DNA from: Saccharothrix algeriensis
GTDB taxonomy: Bacteria; Actinomycetota; Actinomycetes; Mycobacteriales; Pseudonocardiaceae
DNA: 64,000 nt
Direction: 5' to 3'
NCBI RefSeq assembly: GCF_016907655.1
Contig: NZ_JAFBCL010000001.1
Span: 1,922,001 to 1,986,000 of the forward strand
How positions within the stretch are numbered: the stretch's first letter is position 1; each line of letters starts with the position of its first letter. The position numbers and the translations under genes are program-made. The notes beneath the pieces are model-generated. The model was not told the DNA's origin and searched no databases. It worked only from the letters and a program-made list of their open reading frames with translations. Below, piece after piece: positions 1-8,357 of this stretch.

Positions 1-253
1 GCCCGGCGCACCCCGGACGCGTGCGGACACCCGAACCGGCACCGCCCACCGGCCGACGCCGGGGCGTGCGCGCGCTCCCACGTCACCGGGCGAGCGGGGG
101 GTGCGAGGACGGCGCGGCGACCACCGCGCAGCGGCGGGACCTGGCGACGGAGGGCGCACCGAACGTGTAGATTGGTCGTTCTGCGCGCGCAGGGAGAAGA
201 CAGGCGAAAAGCGGCACAGCCTGATAAAACAAGCTATCCAGAAATGAGGCACG
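1..253. other. Non-coding region upstream of helD
   Basis: No convincing gene is seen here. A TAGATT hexamer at 168-173 is a plausible -10 box and would give a 5' UTR of roughly 75 nt for the helD gene. The first 160 nt are very GC-rich without a clear hairpin. The window begins inside this region, so the neighbour on the left is unknown. Confidence 0.5.
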
Positions 254-2506
254 TTGTCAAGCCCCTCCGACGACCTCCGACTCGCGGACATCGAGTCGGA
301 GCAGGAATACGTGTCGATGCTGTACGGCAGGCTGGACGACCTCCGCGAGCAGAGCTCCAAGCGGCTGGCGGGAGCGCTGCGGGAAACCGGCGGCACCCAC
401 CAGATGCGCTCCGAGCGGGACACCTCGGTGGCCATGTACTCCGACCAGCTCGCCCAGTACAGCGCGGTGGAGAACGGTTTGTGCTTCGGCCGGCTGGACT
501 TCCACGCCGACGACCGCTGCTACATCGGCCGGATCGGCTTGTTCGACGAGGAAAAGGAGTACGAGCCGCTGCTGATGGACTGGCGCGCGCCCGCCGCGCG
601 GCCGTTCTACCTGGCCACCGCCGCCGCGCCGGACGGCGTGCGCCGCCGCCGCCACCTGCGCACCAAGCAGCGCAAGGTGGTCGGCCTCGACGACGAGGTG
701 CTCGACATCGGCTCGGTCGACCCGTCGCGCCCGTCGGAGGGGCTGACCGGCGAGGCGACCCTGCTGGCGGCGGTCAACGCCAGCCGCACCGGGCAGATGG
801 GCGACATCGTCGCCACCATCCAGGCCGAGCAGGACCGGATCATCCGCACCGAGCTGAACGGCGTGGTCGTCGTGCAGGGCGGGCCGGGCACCGGCAAGAC
901 CGCGGTCGCGCTGCACCGCGCCGCGTACCTGCTCTACACGCACCGGCGGCAGCTGGCCAAGCGCGGCGTGCTGGTGGTGGGGCCGAACCCGACGTTCCTG
1001 CGCTACATCGGGCAGGTGCTGCCGTCGCTGGGCGAGACCGGCGTGCTGCTGTCGACGGTGGGCGAGCTGTTCCCCGGCCTGACGGCGGTGGGCCGCGAGC
1101 CCGCCGCGACCGCCGCGCTGAAGGGCCGCATCGCGATGGCCGAGGTCGTGGCGCACGCGGTCAAGGACCGGCAGGAGGCGCCGGCCCTGGTGGAGGTGCC
1201 GTTCGAGCAGGACGTGCTGCGGCTGGACCGCCGGACCATCACCGCCGCGCGGGGCCGCGCGCGGCGCACCCGGCGCCCGCACAACGAGGCGCGCCGGACC
1301 TTCCAGCGCGAGGTCATCGCCGCGCTCGCCGCCCAGGCCGTCGCCCGGCTCGGCCGCCACCTGCTCGACCAGGCCGACGTCGACGACATCCGCCGCGAGC
1401 TGCGCGAGGACCCGGGCGTGCAGGCGGCGGTGGCGCGGCTGTGGCCGACGCTGACCCCGCAGCAGCTGCTGGAGGACCTGTACGCGACGCCGAAGCTGCT
1501 GGCCAAGGCGACCCCGAAGCTCACCGCCGAGGAGCGCGCCCTGCTCGCCCGCCCGCGCGGCGCGGAGTGGACGCCCGCGGACGTGCCGCTGCTGGACGAG
1601 GCGGCGGAACTGCTCGGCGAGGACGACACCGAGGCCAAGGCCCGCGCGGAGCGGCAGCGGCGGCAGGCGATCGACTACGCGCAGGGCGTGCTGGACATCC
1701 TCGACCTGGAGGACGACGCCGACCCGGACATCCTCATGGCGACCGACCTGGTGGACGCCTACCGGCTGGCCGAGCGGCACGGCGCGCAGCGCTACGAGAC
1801 CGCCGCCGAGCGCGCCGCGGCCGACCGGACGTGGACCTTCGGGCACGTCATCGTGGACGAGGCGCAGGAGCTGTCGGCGATGGCGTGGCGCACGCTGATG
1901 CGCCGCTGCCCCAGCAAGTCCATGACCGTGGTGGGCGACATCGCCCAGACCGGCGACGTCGCGGGCGCGTCCTCGTGGCACGAGGTGCTCTCGCCGTACG
2001 TGATGGACCGCTGGAAGCTGACCGAGCTGACGGTGAACTACCGGACGCCCTCGGAGATCATGGCGGTGGCCGCCGACGTGCTGGCGGCCGTCGACCCGCA
2101 GCTGGCGCCGCCGACCTCGGTGCGCGACAGCGGGAACCAGCCGTGGAGCCGCCGGGTGGGCGACGCGGCGGACGCGCTGCCGACGCTGGTGTCGGCCGAG
2201 GTCGCCGCCGTCGGGGACGGCAAGCTGGCGGTCATCGTGCCGGCCGCGCGGGTGGCGGCGCTGCGCGCGGTGGTGCCCGGCGCGTCGGACGACCTGGACG
2301 CGCAGGTGGTGGTGCTGGGCGTGGCGGACGCGAAGGGCCTGGAGTTCGACTCGGTGCTGGTGGTCGACCCGGCGGGCGTCCTGGCCGAGTCGCCGCGCGG
2401 GGCCAGCGACCTGTACGTGGCGCTGACCCGCGCCACGCAGCGGCTCGGCGTCGTGCACGAGGGCGACCTGCCGCCGGTGCTGGGGCGGCTGGCGGTCACC
2501 GGGTGA
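254..2506 (+). CDS. helD: HelD-type RNA polymerase-recycling motor ATPase
   Basis: A superfamily-1 UvrD/HelD-like ATPase of 750 aa. Actinobacterial HelD binds RNA polymerase and removes stalled complexes. The N-terminal part carries the actinobacterial HelD signatures GGTHQMRSERD and YIGRIGLFDEE (residues about 47-100). Walker A is GGPGTGKT near residue 210, the Walker B/DEAQE segment (VDEAQEL) is near 535, and the C-terminal UvrD motifs end near VALTRATQR. The TTG start is chosen because GAGG lies four bases upstream; the next in-frame candidates (GTG 311, ATG 317) would remove conserved N-terminal sequence. The N-terminal region lacks the PGG-type loop I associate with the rifamycin-protective paralogue HelR, so HelD is preferred. 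The 3' end overlaps the convergent crcB by 11 bp. Confidence 0.85.
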   Translation: MSSPSDDLRLADIESEQEYVSMLYGRLDDLREQSSKRLAGALRETGGTHQMRSERDTSVAMYSDQLAQYSAVENGLCFGRLDFHADDRCYIGRIGLFDEEKEYEPLLMDWRAPAARPFYLATAAAPDGVRRRRHLRTKQRKVVGLDDEVLDIGSVDPSRPSEGLTGEATLLAAVNASRTGQMGDIVATIQAEQDRIIRTELNGVVVVQGGPGTGKTAVALHRAAYLLYTHRRQLAKRGVLVVGPNPTFLRYIGQVLPSLGETGVLLSTVGELFPGLTAVGREPAATAALKGRIAMAEVVAHAVKDRQEAPALVEVPFEQDVLRLDRRTITAARGRARRTRRPHNEARRTFQREVIAALAAQAVARLGRHLLDQADVDDIRRELREDPGVQAAVARLWPTLTPQQLLEDLYATPKLLAKATPKLTAEERALLARPRGAEWTPADVPLLDEAAELLGEDDTEAKARAERQRRQAIDYAQGVLDILDLEDDADPDILMATDLVDAYRLAERHGAQRYETAAERAAADRTWTFGHVIVDEAQELSAMAWRTLMRRCPSKSMTVVGDIAQTGDVAGASSWHEVLSPYVMDRWKLTELTVNYRTPSEIMAVAADVLAAVDPQLAPPTSVRDSGNQPWSRRVGDAADALPTLVSAEVAAVGDGKLAVIVPAARVAALRAVVPGASDDLDAQVVVLGVADAKGLEFDSVLVVDPAGVLAESPRGASDLYVALTRATQRLGVVHEGDLPPVLGRLAVTG

Positions 2507-2840
2507 GCAGGTGGCCCGCGCCCGCCGCCGCGACGCCCACGACGAGGTTCAGGGCGGCGTTCGCCAGCGCCCGCCGGTACGCGCCCGCCTCCAGCAGGCG
2601 GACGGTCTCGTAGCTGAACGCGCTGTAGGTGGTGAGCCCGCCGCAGAAGCCGGTGCCGACCAGCGCCACCAGGGCCGGGTCGGCGCCGGCGACGCAGCCC
2701 AGGGCGAACGAGCCGACGACGTTCACGGTGAGCGTGCCCCACGGGAACCCCGGGCCGAACCGCGCCCGCGCGAACCGGTCGGTGAGGTGGCGGGCGACCG
2801 CGCCGACCGCCGCGCCGGCGAACACCAGCAGCGCCGTCAC
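2496..2840 (-). CDS. crcB: Fluoride exporter CrcB (Fluc), subunit 2
   Basis: A small four-helix membrane protein of 114 aa, the normal Fluc/CrcB length. Fluc proteins form double-barrelled dimeric fluoride channels that lower cytoplasmic fluoride. The family signature GFCGGLTTYSAFS and the N-terminal G-A-x-x-R motif (AVGAVARH) are visible. The GTG start overlaps the TGA of the upstream crcB copy by four bases, so the pair is translationally coupled and probably forms a heterodimer, as usual for tandem crcB genes in Gram-positives. No fluoride riboswitch was recognised upstream of the operon. Confidence 0.93.
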   Translation of the reverse strand: MTALLVFAGAAVGAVARHLTDRFARARFGPGFPWGTLTVNVVGSFALGCVAGADPALVALVGTGFCGGLTTYSAFSYETVRLLEAGAYRRALANAALNLVVGVAAAGAGHLLTR

Positions 2841-3238
2841 CGCAGCGCCCTGCGCGTGGCGGCCATGCCGGCGGCGGTCGAGGCCAGGGCGAGCAGCACG
2901 ACCGCCAGGAGGTAGCCGGCGGCCCGCGCGCCGCCCAGCCGCACGGCGTCCAGCGCGTAGGCCGAGAACGTGGTGAACCCGCCCAGGAAGCCGACGCCGA
3001 GGAACGGCCGGGCCAGCGGGTGCAGGCGCGGCACGAGCACCATCAGCGCGCCGATCAGCGCCGAGCCCAGCACGTTGACGGCGACGGAGCCGGGCAGGCC
3101 GAGGCCGGCGAACGCGGAGCGGGCCAGCCCGCCCAGCCCGCCGCCGAGCGCGACGGCCGCCAGGACGGCTGCCCGCGCCGGGTCGGGGCCGACCGGTCCC
3201 GCCCCGGCGCCCGCGCGCCCGCCCGGCTCAGTTGGCAC
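2837..3238 (-). CDS. crcB: Fluoride exporter CrcB (Fluc), subunit 1
   Basis: The second CrcB/Fluc subunit, 133 aa. The first ~20 residues are a Gly/Ala/Pro-rich extension before the first membrane helix. The signature GFLGGFTTFSAYA (residues about 82-94) and the four hydrophobic segments are present. It starts with GTG inside the end of the marR-like gene (11-bp overlap) and its stop overlaps the next crcB, so the three genes look like one transcription unit. Heterodimer formation with the neighbour is inferred from the tandem arrangement. Confidence 0.92.
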   Translation of the reverse strand: MPTEPGGRAGAGAGPVGPDPARAAVLAAVALGGGLGGLARSAFAGLGLPGSVAVNVLGSALIGALMVLVPRLHPLARPFLGVGFLGGFTTFSAYALDAVRLGGARAAGYLLAVVLLALASTAAGMAATRRALR

Positions 3239-3665
3239 GCAGGTGGTCCACCAGGTGGTCGAGCGCGGACAGCGCCCGGACCACGTCGGCCCGCTCGCCC
3301 GGGTCCAGCCGGTCCAGCGCGGACCCGATGCGCTTCTCGTGCGCGGACTGCCAGGCGGCCAGCCGCTCGTGCCCCCGCGGGGTCACCGACAGCCGCGCCA
3401 CGCGCCGGTCCGCCGGGTCGCCGCCGCGCACGACGAGCCCGCCCTCGATGAGCTGGCCCACCAGCCCGCTGACCGTGTTGGGCGCGAGCCGCAGCTCCGC
3501 CGCCAGGTCGCCCACCCGCATCGGCGCGCGCTCGGCCAGCGTCTGCAGCAGCTCCACCTGCGCCATCGGCAGCGCGTCCCACGGCCATTCCGACCGGATG
3601 CTGGTGCGCAGCGCGCGGCGCAGCCTGGTGACGACGTCGGTGAGCGTGCGTGCCTCGTCTGACAT
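3228..3665 (-). CDS. MarR-family transcriptional regulator
   Basis: A winged-helix MarR regulator of 145 aa. The DNA-recognition helix region reads ELRLAPNTVSGLVGQLIEGG and the wing carries DPADRRVARLSVT, which are standard MarR motifs. ATG 3665 is chosen over the far-upstream open frame because family homology begins here. A TACCAT box sits exactly six bases before the ATG, suggesting a leaderless transcript. The 3' end overlaps the first crcB, so it is probably co-transcribed with the fluoride channels; whether it senses fluoride or something else is unknown. Confidence 0.88.
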   Translation of the reverse strand: MSDEARTLTDVVTRLRRALRTSIRSEWPWDALPMAQVELLQTLAERAPMRVGDLAAELRLAPNTVSGLVGQLIEGGLVVRGGDPADRRVARLSVTPRGHERLAAWQSAHEKRIGSALDRLDPGERADVVRALSALDHLVDHLRAN

Positions 3666-3837
3666 GCGCGAATGGTACTGGTTCCGGCGATCGCGGACGG
3701 GCTGTCCGCATCGCGGGACGCCGGTGGTGCGATACGCCGTTCGGATACAAGCGGCCCCGGGCACTGCCCAGCGCGGTCGGCGCTCAGTAACCTCTGCGCG
3801 CGGGCGCCGGGAACGGTCCTTGTCACCGGGAATTCGG

Positions 3838-4659
3838 ATGGGGTGCGGTGTGGCGGAGCGCGCGGGGTGGGTGCCGGACGGCGTCGACATCGGACGGCCC
3901 AGCGCCGCCCGGCTGTACGACTACCTGCTCGGCGGCGGCCACAACTTCGCGGCCGACCGGGAGCTCGCGGAGCGCTTCCTGCGCGCGCAGCCCAACGCGC
4001 GCGCCATCGCCCGGCTCAACCGGGCGTTCCTGCGCCGCAGCGTGCTGCACCTGGTCGACCGCGGCATCCGCCAGTTCCTCGACCTGGGTTCGGGCATCCC
4101 CACGGTGGGCAACGTGCACGAGATCGCGCGCAAGGCCGCGCCGGGGTCGCGCGTGGTGTACGTCGACTTCGAGGACGTGGCCGTCGCCCACAGCCGGATG
4201 CTGTTACGGGGCGACGATTCGGCCACGATCCTCCAGGAGGACATGACCGACCCGGACGCGGTGCTCTCCGCAGCCCGCGCCACCGGGCTGTTCGACTTCG
4301 CCGAGCCGATCGGCCTGCTGGCCGTCGGCGTGTTCCACTTCGTGCCGCCGCGGGCCGACCCGGCCGGGGTCGTCGCCGCCTACCGCGACGCCGTGGCGCC
4401 GGGCAGCGGCCTGGCGCTGTCGCAGTTCACCGCCGACCTCCAGCCCGCCGAGATGGCCGGGATCGTCGAGGTGATGAGCAGGAGCGCGAACCCGATGTTC
4501 CCGCGCTCGCACGCGGAGATCACCGGGTTGTTCGCCGGCTTCGACGTCGTGGCGCCCGGCGTGGTGCCGCTGCCGCTGTGGCGGCCGGAGGAGGGCGCCG
4601 TGGAGGACGGCGACCCCGGCCGCGCGGGCATCCTGGCGGGAGTGGGCCACAAGAGGTGA
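3838..4659 (+). CDS. SAM-dependent methyltransferase, DUF574 (Methyltransf_19) family
   Basis: A 274-aa actinobacterial protein of the family that opens with DIGRPSAARLYDYLLGGGHNF, the hallmark of the DUF574/Methyltransf_19 group. A glycine-rich SAM-binding segment (FLDLGSGIPT) is near residue 85 and an acidic loop (VYVDFED) follows. These proteins are abundant in Pseudonocardiaceae and Streptomyces, and their substrate is unknown. ATG 3838 is taken as start; GTG 3850 is an alternative with GGGG upstream. It runs divergently from the marR-crcB operon and lies six bases before the GGDEF gene, so the two may be co-transcribed. Confidence 0.85.
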   Translation: MGCGVAERAGWVPDGVDIGRPSAARLYDYLLGGGHNFAADRELAERFLRAQPNARAIARLNRAFLRRSVLHLVDRGIRQFLDLGSGIPTVGNVHEIARKAAPGSRVVYVDFEDVAVAHSRMLLRGDDSATILQEDMTDPDAVLSAARATGLFDFAEPIGLLAVGVFHFVPPRADPAGVVAAYRDAVAPGSGLALSQFTADLQPAEMAGIVEVMSRSANPMFPRSHAEITGLFAGFDVVAPGVVPLPLWRPEEGAVEDGDPGRAGILAGVGHKR

Positions 4660-4665
4660 GGGCAC

Positions 4666-6702
4666 ATGTCGCAGCCCGCTAGATCGCCCCGCCGGCGGGA
4701 GATCGCGCGGGAGTGGGTGCGGGCGGTGTACCCGACGACCTACGTCCCCCTGTCGCCGGCGGAGATCGAGCAGTTCCTGCTCGAACTGGTGGACGTGATC
4801 GCCGACGCGGTGCAGGCCGAGCCGTTCACCGCCGAACCGGTGGCCGCGGTCGGCGAGCGGCTGGTGCGCGCCCACTTCAGCGGTCGCTCGACGCTGCGGC
4901 GCACGGTCGACGTGCTGGGCCGCGCGCTGCTGTTCACGCCGGAGCTGCGGGACGTGCCCCGGTTGGCGGAGAAGGTCGTCGCGATCCTGGGCAGCGTCAG
5001 CGCGGGCTTCGCCGAGGCCGTGCGCCAGGACGTGTTCGAGCAGCAGGAGGAGGTCAAGTGCGCGCTGCTGTCGGCCAAGCAGCGGGCGGAGCGGGTGCTG
5101 CGGGTCAGCGAGGCGCGCTTCCGCGGCGTGTTCACCACGTCGGGGTTCGGCATCGCCATCACCGCGCTGGACGGCGTGTGCGTGGAGGCGAACGCGGCCC
5201 TGGGCGAGATGCTCGGCGTCCCGCACGACGAGCTGGCCGGGCGGCGGCTGATCGAGCTGTTCCACCCGGCGGACGCGGAGGCGCTGTCGGCCGAGTACCG
5301 GGCCACCGGCGCGGGCCGGGTCGACCGGTTCCGCGAGCAGCGCAGGCTGGTGCGCGCCGACGGCGAGCCTGTCTGGGTGCTGCTGGCGGTGTCGCTGGTG
5401 CGGGACGCGGACGGCGACCCGGCCTACCACGTGACGATGGTCGAGGACGTCACCGAGCTGCACCTGCTGCAGAAGAACCTGGACTTCCAGCTCCTGCACG
5501 ACTCGCTGACCGGGCTGTCCAACCGGCAGCACTTCATCACCCGGCTGGAGGCCATGCACGGGGCCGCGCGGCACGGGATCACCCTCTACCACCTGGACCT
5601 GGACGCGTTCTCGGTGGTGAACAACGGCCTGGGCCACGCGATGGGCGACCAGCTGCTGCGCGCGGTCGCGCAGCGCCTGAAAGCCGTCGTGGCGCAGGAG
5701 GAAGCGCTCGTGGCGCGGATCGGCGGCGACGAGTTCGCGATCGTGGTGGAGCACTCGCCCTCGACGCCGCGGGTGCCGGAGATGGTGGAGCGGATCAACG
5801 CCGCGCTGGACCGGCCGCTGGAGTGCGGCGCCGCGCTGTCGGCGAGCATCGGCGTGGTGGACCGGCCGTCGGCGGACTGGGGCGTGGACGAGCTGCTGCG
5901 CGCGGCCAACGCCACCCTGCACCGGGCCAAGGCGAACGGCAAGCGGCAGTGGCTGCCCTACGACCGCCACGAGGACGCCCGGTCGCGGCTGCGGCTGGCC
6001 CGCGCGGCGCGGATGCCGGGCGCGCTGGCCGAGGGCGAGATCGAGGTCGAGTACCTGCCGGTGGTGGACGTGGCCTCCGGCGGCGCGAGCGGCCGGGTGG
6101 CGCGGCTGCGGTGGGACGAGGTGGGGCACGACGAGTGCGTGGACCTCGCCGAGGCCAACGGCCTGTCGCCGGCGCTGGGCCAGTGGGCGCTGCGGGAGGC
6201 GGCCGAGGCGGCGGCGGGGTGGTCGGCGGGGACGCTGCACGTGGAGCTGTCCCCCATGCAGTCCCGCGACGAGGACCTGGTCGGCACGGTGAAGCGCACG
6301 CTGGACGGGACCGGCTTGCCGGGTTCGGCCCTGCGCCTGTTCCTGGACACCCGGTCGATGCTCGCGGAGGGCGTCGACAACGCGCAGGTGCTGCGGGACA
6401 ACGGGATCGCCGTCGGGCTGGCCCGCTTCAACGGCGGCCAGGCCGAGCTGTCCCTGCTGGGCGAGCTGTCGGTCGACGCGCTGCTGCTCGCGCCGTCGGT
6501 GGTGCGCCGGCTGGCCGAGCAGCGCGAATCGCTGCCGCACCGGGCGATCGGCCAGATGGTGCGGGCGATCCGGGAGTCCGGCGTGGCCGTCTACGTGCCG
6601 GACGTCCCCACGCCCGAGCTGGCCGACTGGTGGCGCGGCGTCGGGGTCGACGGCGCCTTCGGGCCGTTCGCGGGCCCCGCCTCGCCCGGCTACGAGCTGT
6701 GA
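4666..6702 (+). CDS. PAS-GGDEF diguanylate cyclase with degenerate EAL domain
   Basis: A 678-aa signalling protein. The N-terminal ~130 residues form an uncharacterised helical sensor region. A PAS domain (about 145-265) ends in the usual DVTEL linker, followed by a GGDEF domain (about 275-425) with the intact active-site motif IGGDEFAIV, so c-di-GMP synthesis is possible. The C-terminal EAL-like region (about 445-670) has lost its catalytic residues: the EAL motif is VAR, the N of the FxxNxS-like loop is E (VELSPMQ), and the DDFG loop is ARFNGG. Phosphodiesterase activity is therefore unlikely. No RxxD inhibitory site is seen upstream of GGDEF. The Shine-Dalgarno is GAGG before ATG. Confidence 0.87.
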   Translation: MSQPARSPRRREIAREWVRAVYPTTYVPLSPAEIEQFLLELVDVIADAVQAEPFTAEPVAAVGERLVRAHFSGRSTLRRTVDVLGRALLFTPELRDVPRLAEKVVAILGSVSAGFAEAVRQDVFEQQEEVKCALLSAKQRAERVLRVSEARFRGVFTTSGFGIAITALDGVCVEANAALGEMLGVPHDELAGRRLIELFHPADAEALSAEYRATGAGRVDRFREQRRLVRADGEPVWVLLAVSLVRDADGDPAYHVTMVEDVTELHLLQKNLDFQLLHDSLTGLSNRQHFITRLEAMHGAARHGITLYHLDLDAFSVVNNGLGHAMGDQLLRAVAQRLKAVVAQEEALVARIGGDEFAIVVEHSPSTPRVPEMVERINAALDRPLECGAALSASIGVVDRPSADWGVDELLRAANATLHRAKANGKRQWLPYDRHEDARSRLRLARAARMPGALAEGEIEVEYLPVVDVASGGASGRVARLRWDEVGHDECVDLAEANGLSPALGQWALREAAEAAAGWSAGTLHVELSPMQSRDEDLVGTVKRTLDGTGLPGSALRLFLDTRSMLAEGVDNAQVLRDNGIAVGLARFNGGQAELSLLGELSVDALLLAPSVVRRLAEQRESLPHRAIGQMVRAIRESGVAVYVPDVPTPELADWWRGVGVDGAFGPFAGPASPGYEL

Positions 6703-6726
6703 CCCGCCCGGTCCCCGCCGACGGGC

Positions 6727-8085
6727 TCAGACCTGCTTGACGGCGGCCAGCAGCCTGGTCAGGGAGTCCTTGGCGTCGCCGAACAGCAGGGTCGTCTTCG
6801 GGTGGTAGAGCAGGCTGTTGTCCACGCCCGCGAAACCGGGCCGCATCGAGCGCTTCATGAACACCACGGCCTTCGCCCGGTCCACGTCGAAGATCGGCAT
6901 CCCGTAGATCGGGCTCGACGGCTCGTCGCGCGCGCCGGGGTTGACCACGTCGTTCGCCCCGACCACCAGGACCACGTCCACGCTGCCCATGCCGGGGTTG
7001 ACGTCGTCCAGCTCCTTCAGGTGCTCGTACGGCACGTCCGCCTCGGCCAGCAGCACGTTCATGTGCCCCGGCATCCGGCCCGCGACCGGGTGGATGCCGT
7101 AGTCCACCGCGATGCCGCGCGACTCCAGCAGCTGCGCCAGCTCCCGCGCCGCGTGCTGCGCCTGCGCCACGGCCAGCCCGTAGCCCGGCACCACCAGCAC
7201 GGAGTGCGCGTAGCCGAGCAGGATCGCCACGTCCTCGACCGTGCCCGAGCGGACGGTGCGCTGCTCGCCGGCCACCGCGCCCGGCTGCTCGGCCCGGAAC
7301 GCGCCGAACAGGATGTTGGCCAGGGAGCGGCCCATCGCCTGGGCCATCAGCCGGGTCAGGATGGTGCCCGACGCGCCGACCAGGGTGCCCGCGACGATCA
7401 GCAGCGTGTTGCCCAGCACGTAGCCGGAGGCGGCCACCGCCAGGCCGGTGAAGGCGTTGAGCAGCGAGATCGCGATCGGCACGTCCGCGCCGCCCACCGG
7501 CAGCACGAACAGCACGCCCAGCACGAGCCCGGCCAGGGCCAGCAGCACCAGCAGCAGGGGGGAACCGGTGGTCAGCGCGGCCACCGCGAGCAGCGCGCTC
7601 GCCGCCGCGACCGCGATGCCGAGCACCCGGCCCGCCGGCAGCAGCACCGGGCGGGTGGTCATGACCTCCTGGAGCTTCAGGAACGTCACCGCGCTGCCGG
7701 CCGTGCTGACCGCCCCGATGAGGACGGTCAGCACGGCCGCGACGGCGAACAGCGGGCCGGTGTCGTGCCCCACCAGGAACTCCGCCAGCGCCACCAGCGC
7801 CGCCGCCGCGCCGCCCACGCCGTTGAACAGCGCGACCATCTGCGGGATGGCGGTCATCCTGACCTGCCGCGCCGCCGGGACGCCCACGACCGCGCCCGCC
7901 GCCACCGCGGTCAGGATCAGCAGCCCGTTGCGGTCGACGGTGGTGAACGCGGTGACCACGGCCAGCGCCATGCCCGCCGCGCCGACCAGGTTGCCCGCGC
8001 GGGCGTGGCGCGGCGTGCTCAGGCCCTTGAGCGCCAGGACGAAGCACAGCGCGGCGGCCAGGTAGGCGAGCTGGACCCAGGTCAT
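6727..8085 (-). CDS. pntB: NAD(P) transhydrogenase subunit beta PntB
   Basis: A 452-aa beta subunit of the proton-translocating nicotinamide nucleotide transhydrogenase, which makes NADPH from NADH using the proton-motive force. The N-terminal ~270 residues are a multi-helix membrane domain. The C-terminal dIII NADP-binding domain shows GYGLAVAQAQH, HPVAGRMPGHMNVLLAEADVPY and VLVVGANDVVNP, all classic PntB motifs. The ATG start overlaps the stop of pntAB (ATGA). Length and domains are complete. Confidence 0.96.
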   Translation of the reverse strand: MTWVQLAYLAAALCFVLALKGLSTPRHARAGNLVGAAGMALAVVTAFTTVDRNGLLILTAVAAGAVVGVPAARQVRMTAIPQMVALFNGVGGAAAALVALAEFLVGHDTGPLFAVAAVLTVLIGAVSTAGSAVTFLKLQEVMTTRPVLLPAGRVLGIAVAAASALLAVAALTTGSPLLLVLLALAGLVLGVLFVLPVGGADVPIAISLLNAFTGLAVAASGYVLGNTLLIVAGTLVGASGTILTRLMAQAMGRSLANILFGAFRAEQPGAVAGEQRTVRSGTVEDVAILLGYAHSVLVVPGYGLAVAQAQHAARELAQLLESRGIAVDYGIHPVAGRMPGHMNVLLAEADVPYEHLKELDDVNPGMGSVDVVLVVGANDVVNPGARDEPSSPIYGMPIFDVDRAKAVVFMKRSMRPGFAGVDNSLLYHPKTTLLFGDAKDSLTRLLAAVKQV

Positions 8086-8357
8086 CGCTTGTGCCCCTTG
8101 AACATCTCCAGCATCCGGTCGGTGACCACGAAGCCGCCCACCACGTTCACGGTGGCCAGGAACACCGCCGCCAGGCCCAGGGCGAGCACCGCGCCGCCGT
8201 CGGCCCGGCCGGTGATCAGGATCGCGCCGACCAGGATCACGCCGTGGATCGCGTTGGCGCCCGACATCAGCGGGGTGTGCAGGATCGTCGAGACCTTCGA
8301 GACCACCTCGAAGCCGACGAACACGGCCAGCACGAAGATCGTCAGCAGCTCGATCAC
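8082..8357 (-). CDS. pntAB: NAD(P) transhydrogenase subunit alpha part 2 PntAB
   Basis: A small membrane subunit of 91 aa with three hydrophobic helices, as in three-subunit transhydrogenases. The motif TPLMSGANAIHGVI is diagnostic for this subunit. It begins with GTG overlapping the stop of pntAA by four bases and its stop overlaps pntB, giving a tightly coupled three-gene operon. It contributes helices to the proton channel in the membrane. Confidence 0.93.
   Translation of the reverse strand: MIELLTIFVLAVFVGFEVVSKVSTILHTPLMSGANAIHGVILVGAILITGRADGGAVLALGLAAVFLATVNVVGGFVVTDRMLEMFKGHKR

Noticed and set aside
1..253. Rifamycin-associated element and HelR identity for the first gene
   Set aside because: No inverted repeat of that type is visible upstream, and the N-terminal motifs fit HelD rather than HelR.
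172..2613. Many long open frames on both strands over each gene (for example antisense to helD, dnaG, phoH)
   Set aside because: High GC removes stop codons. These frames are rich in Arg, Pro, Gly and His, have no family motifs, and overlap genes with clear homology.
3666..3837. Fluoride riboswitch before the marR-crcB operon
   Set aside because: I looked for the conserved crcB-motif core on the minus strand and did not recognise it; the promoter looks leaderless.
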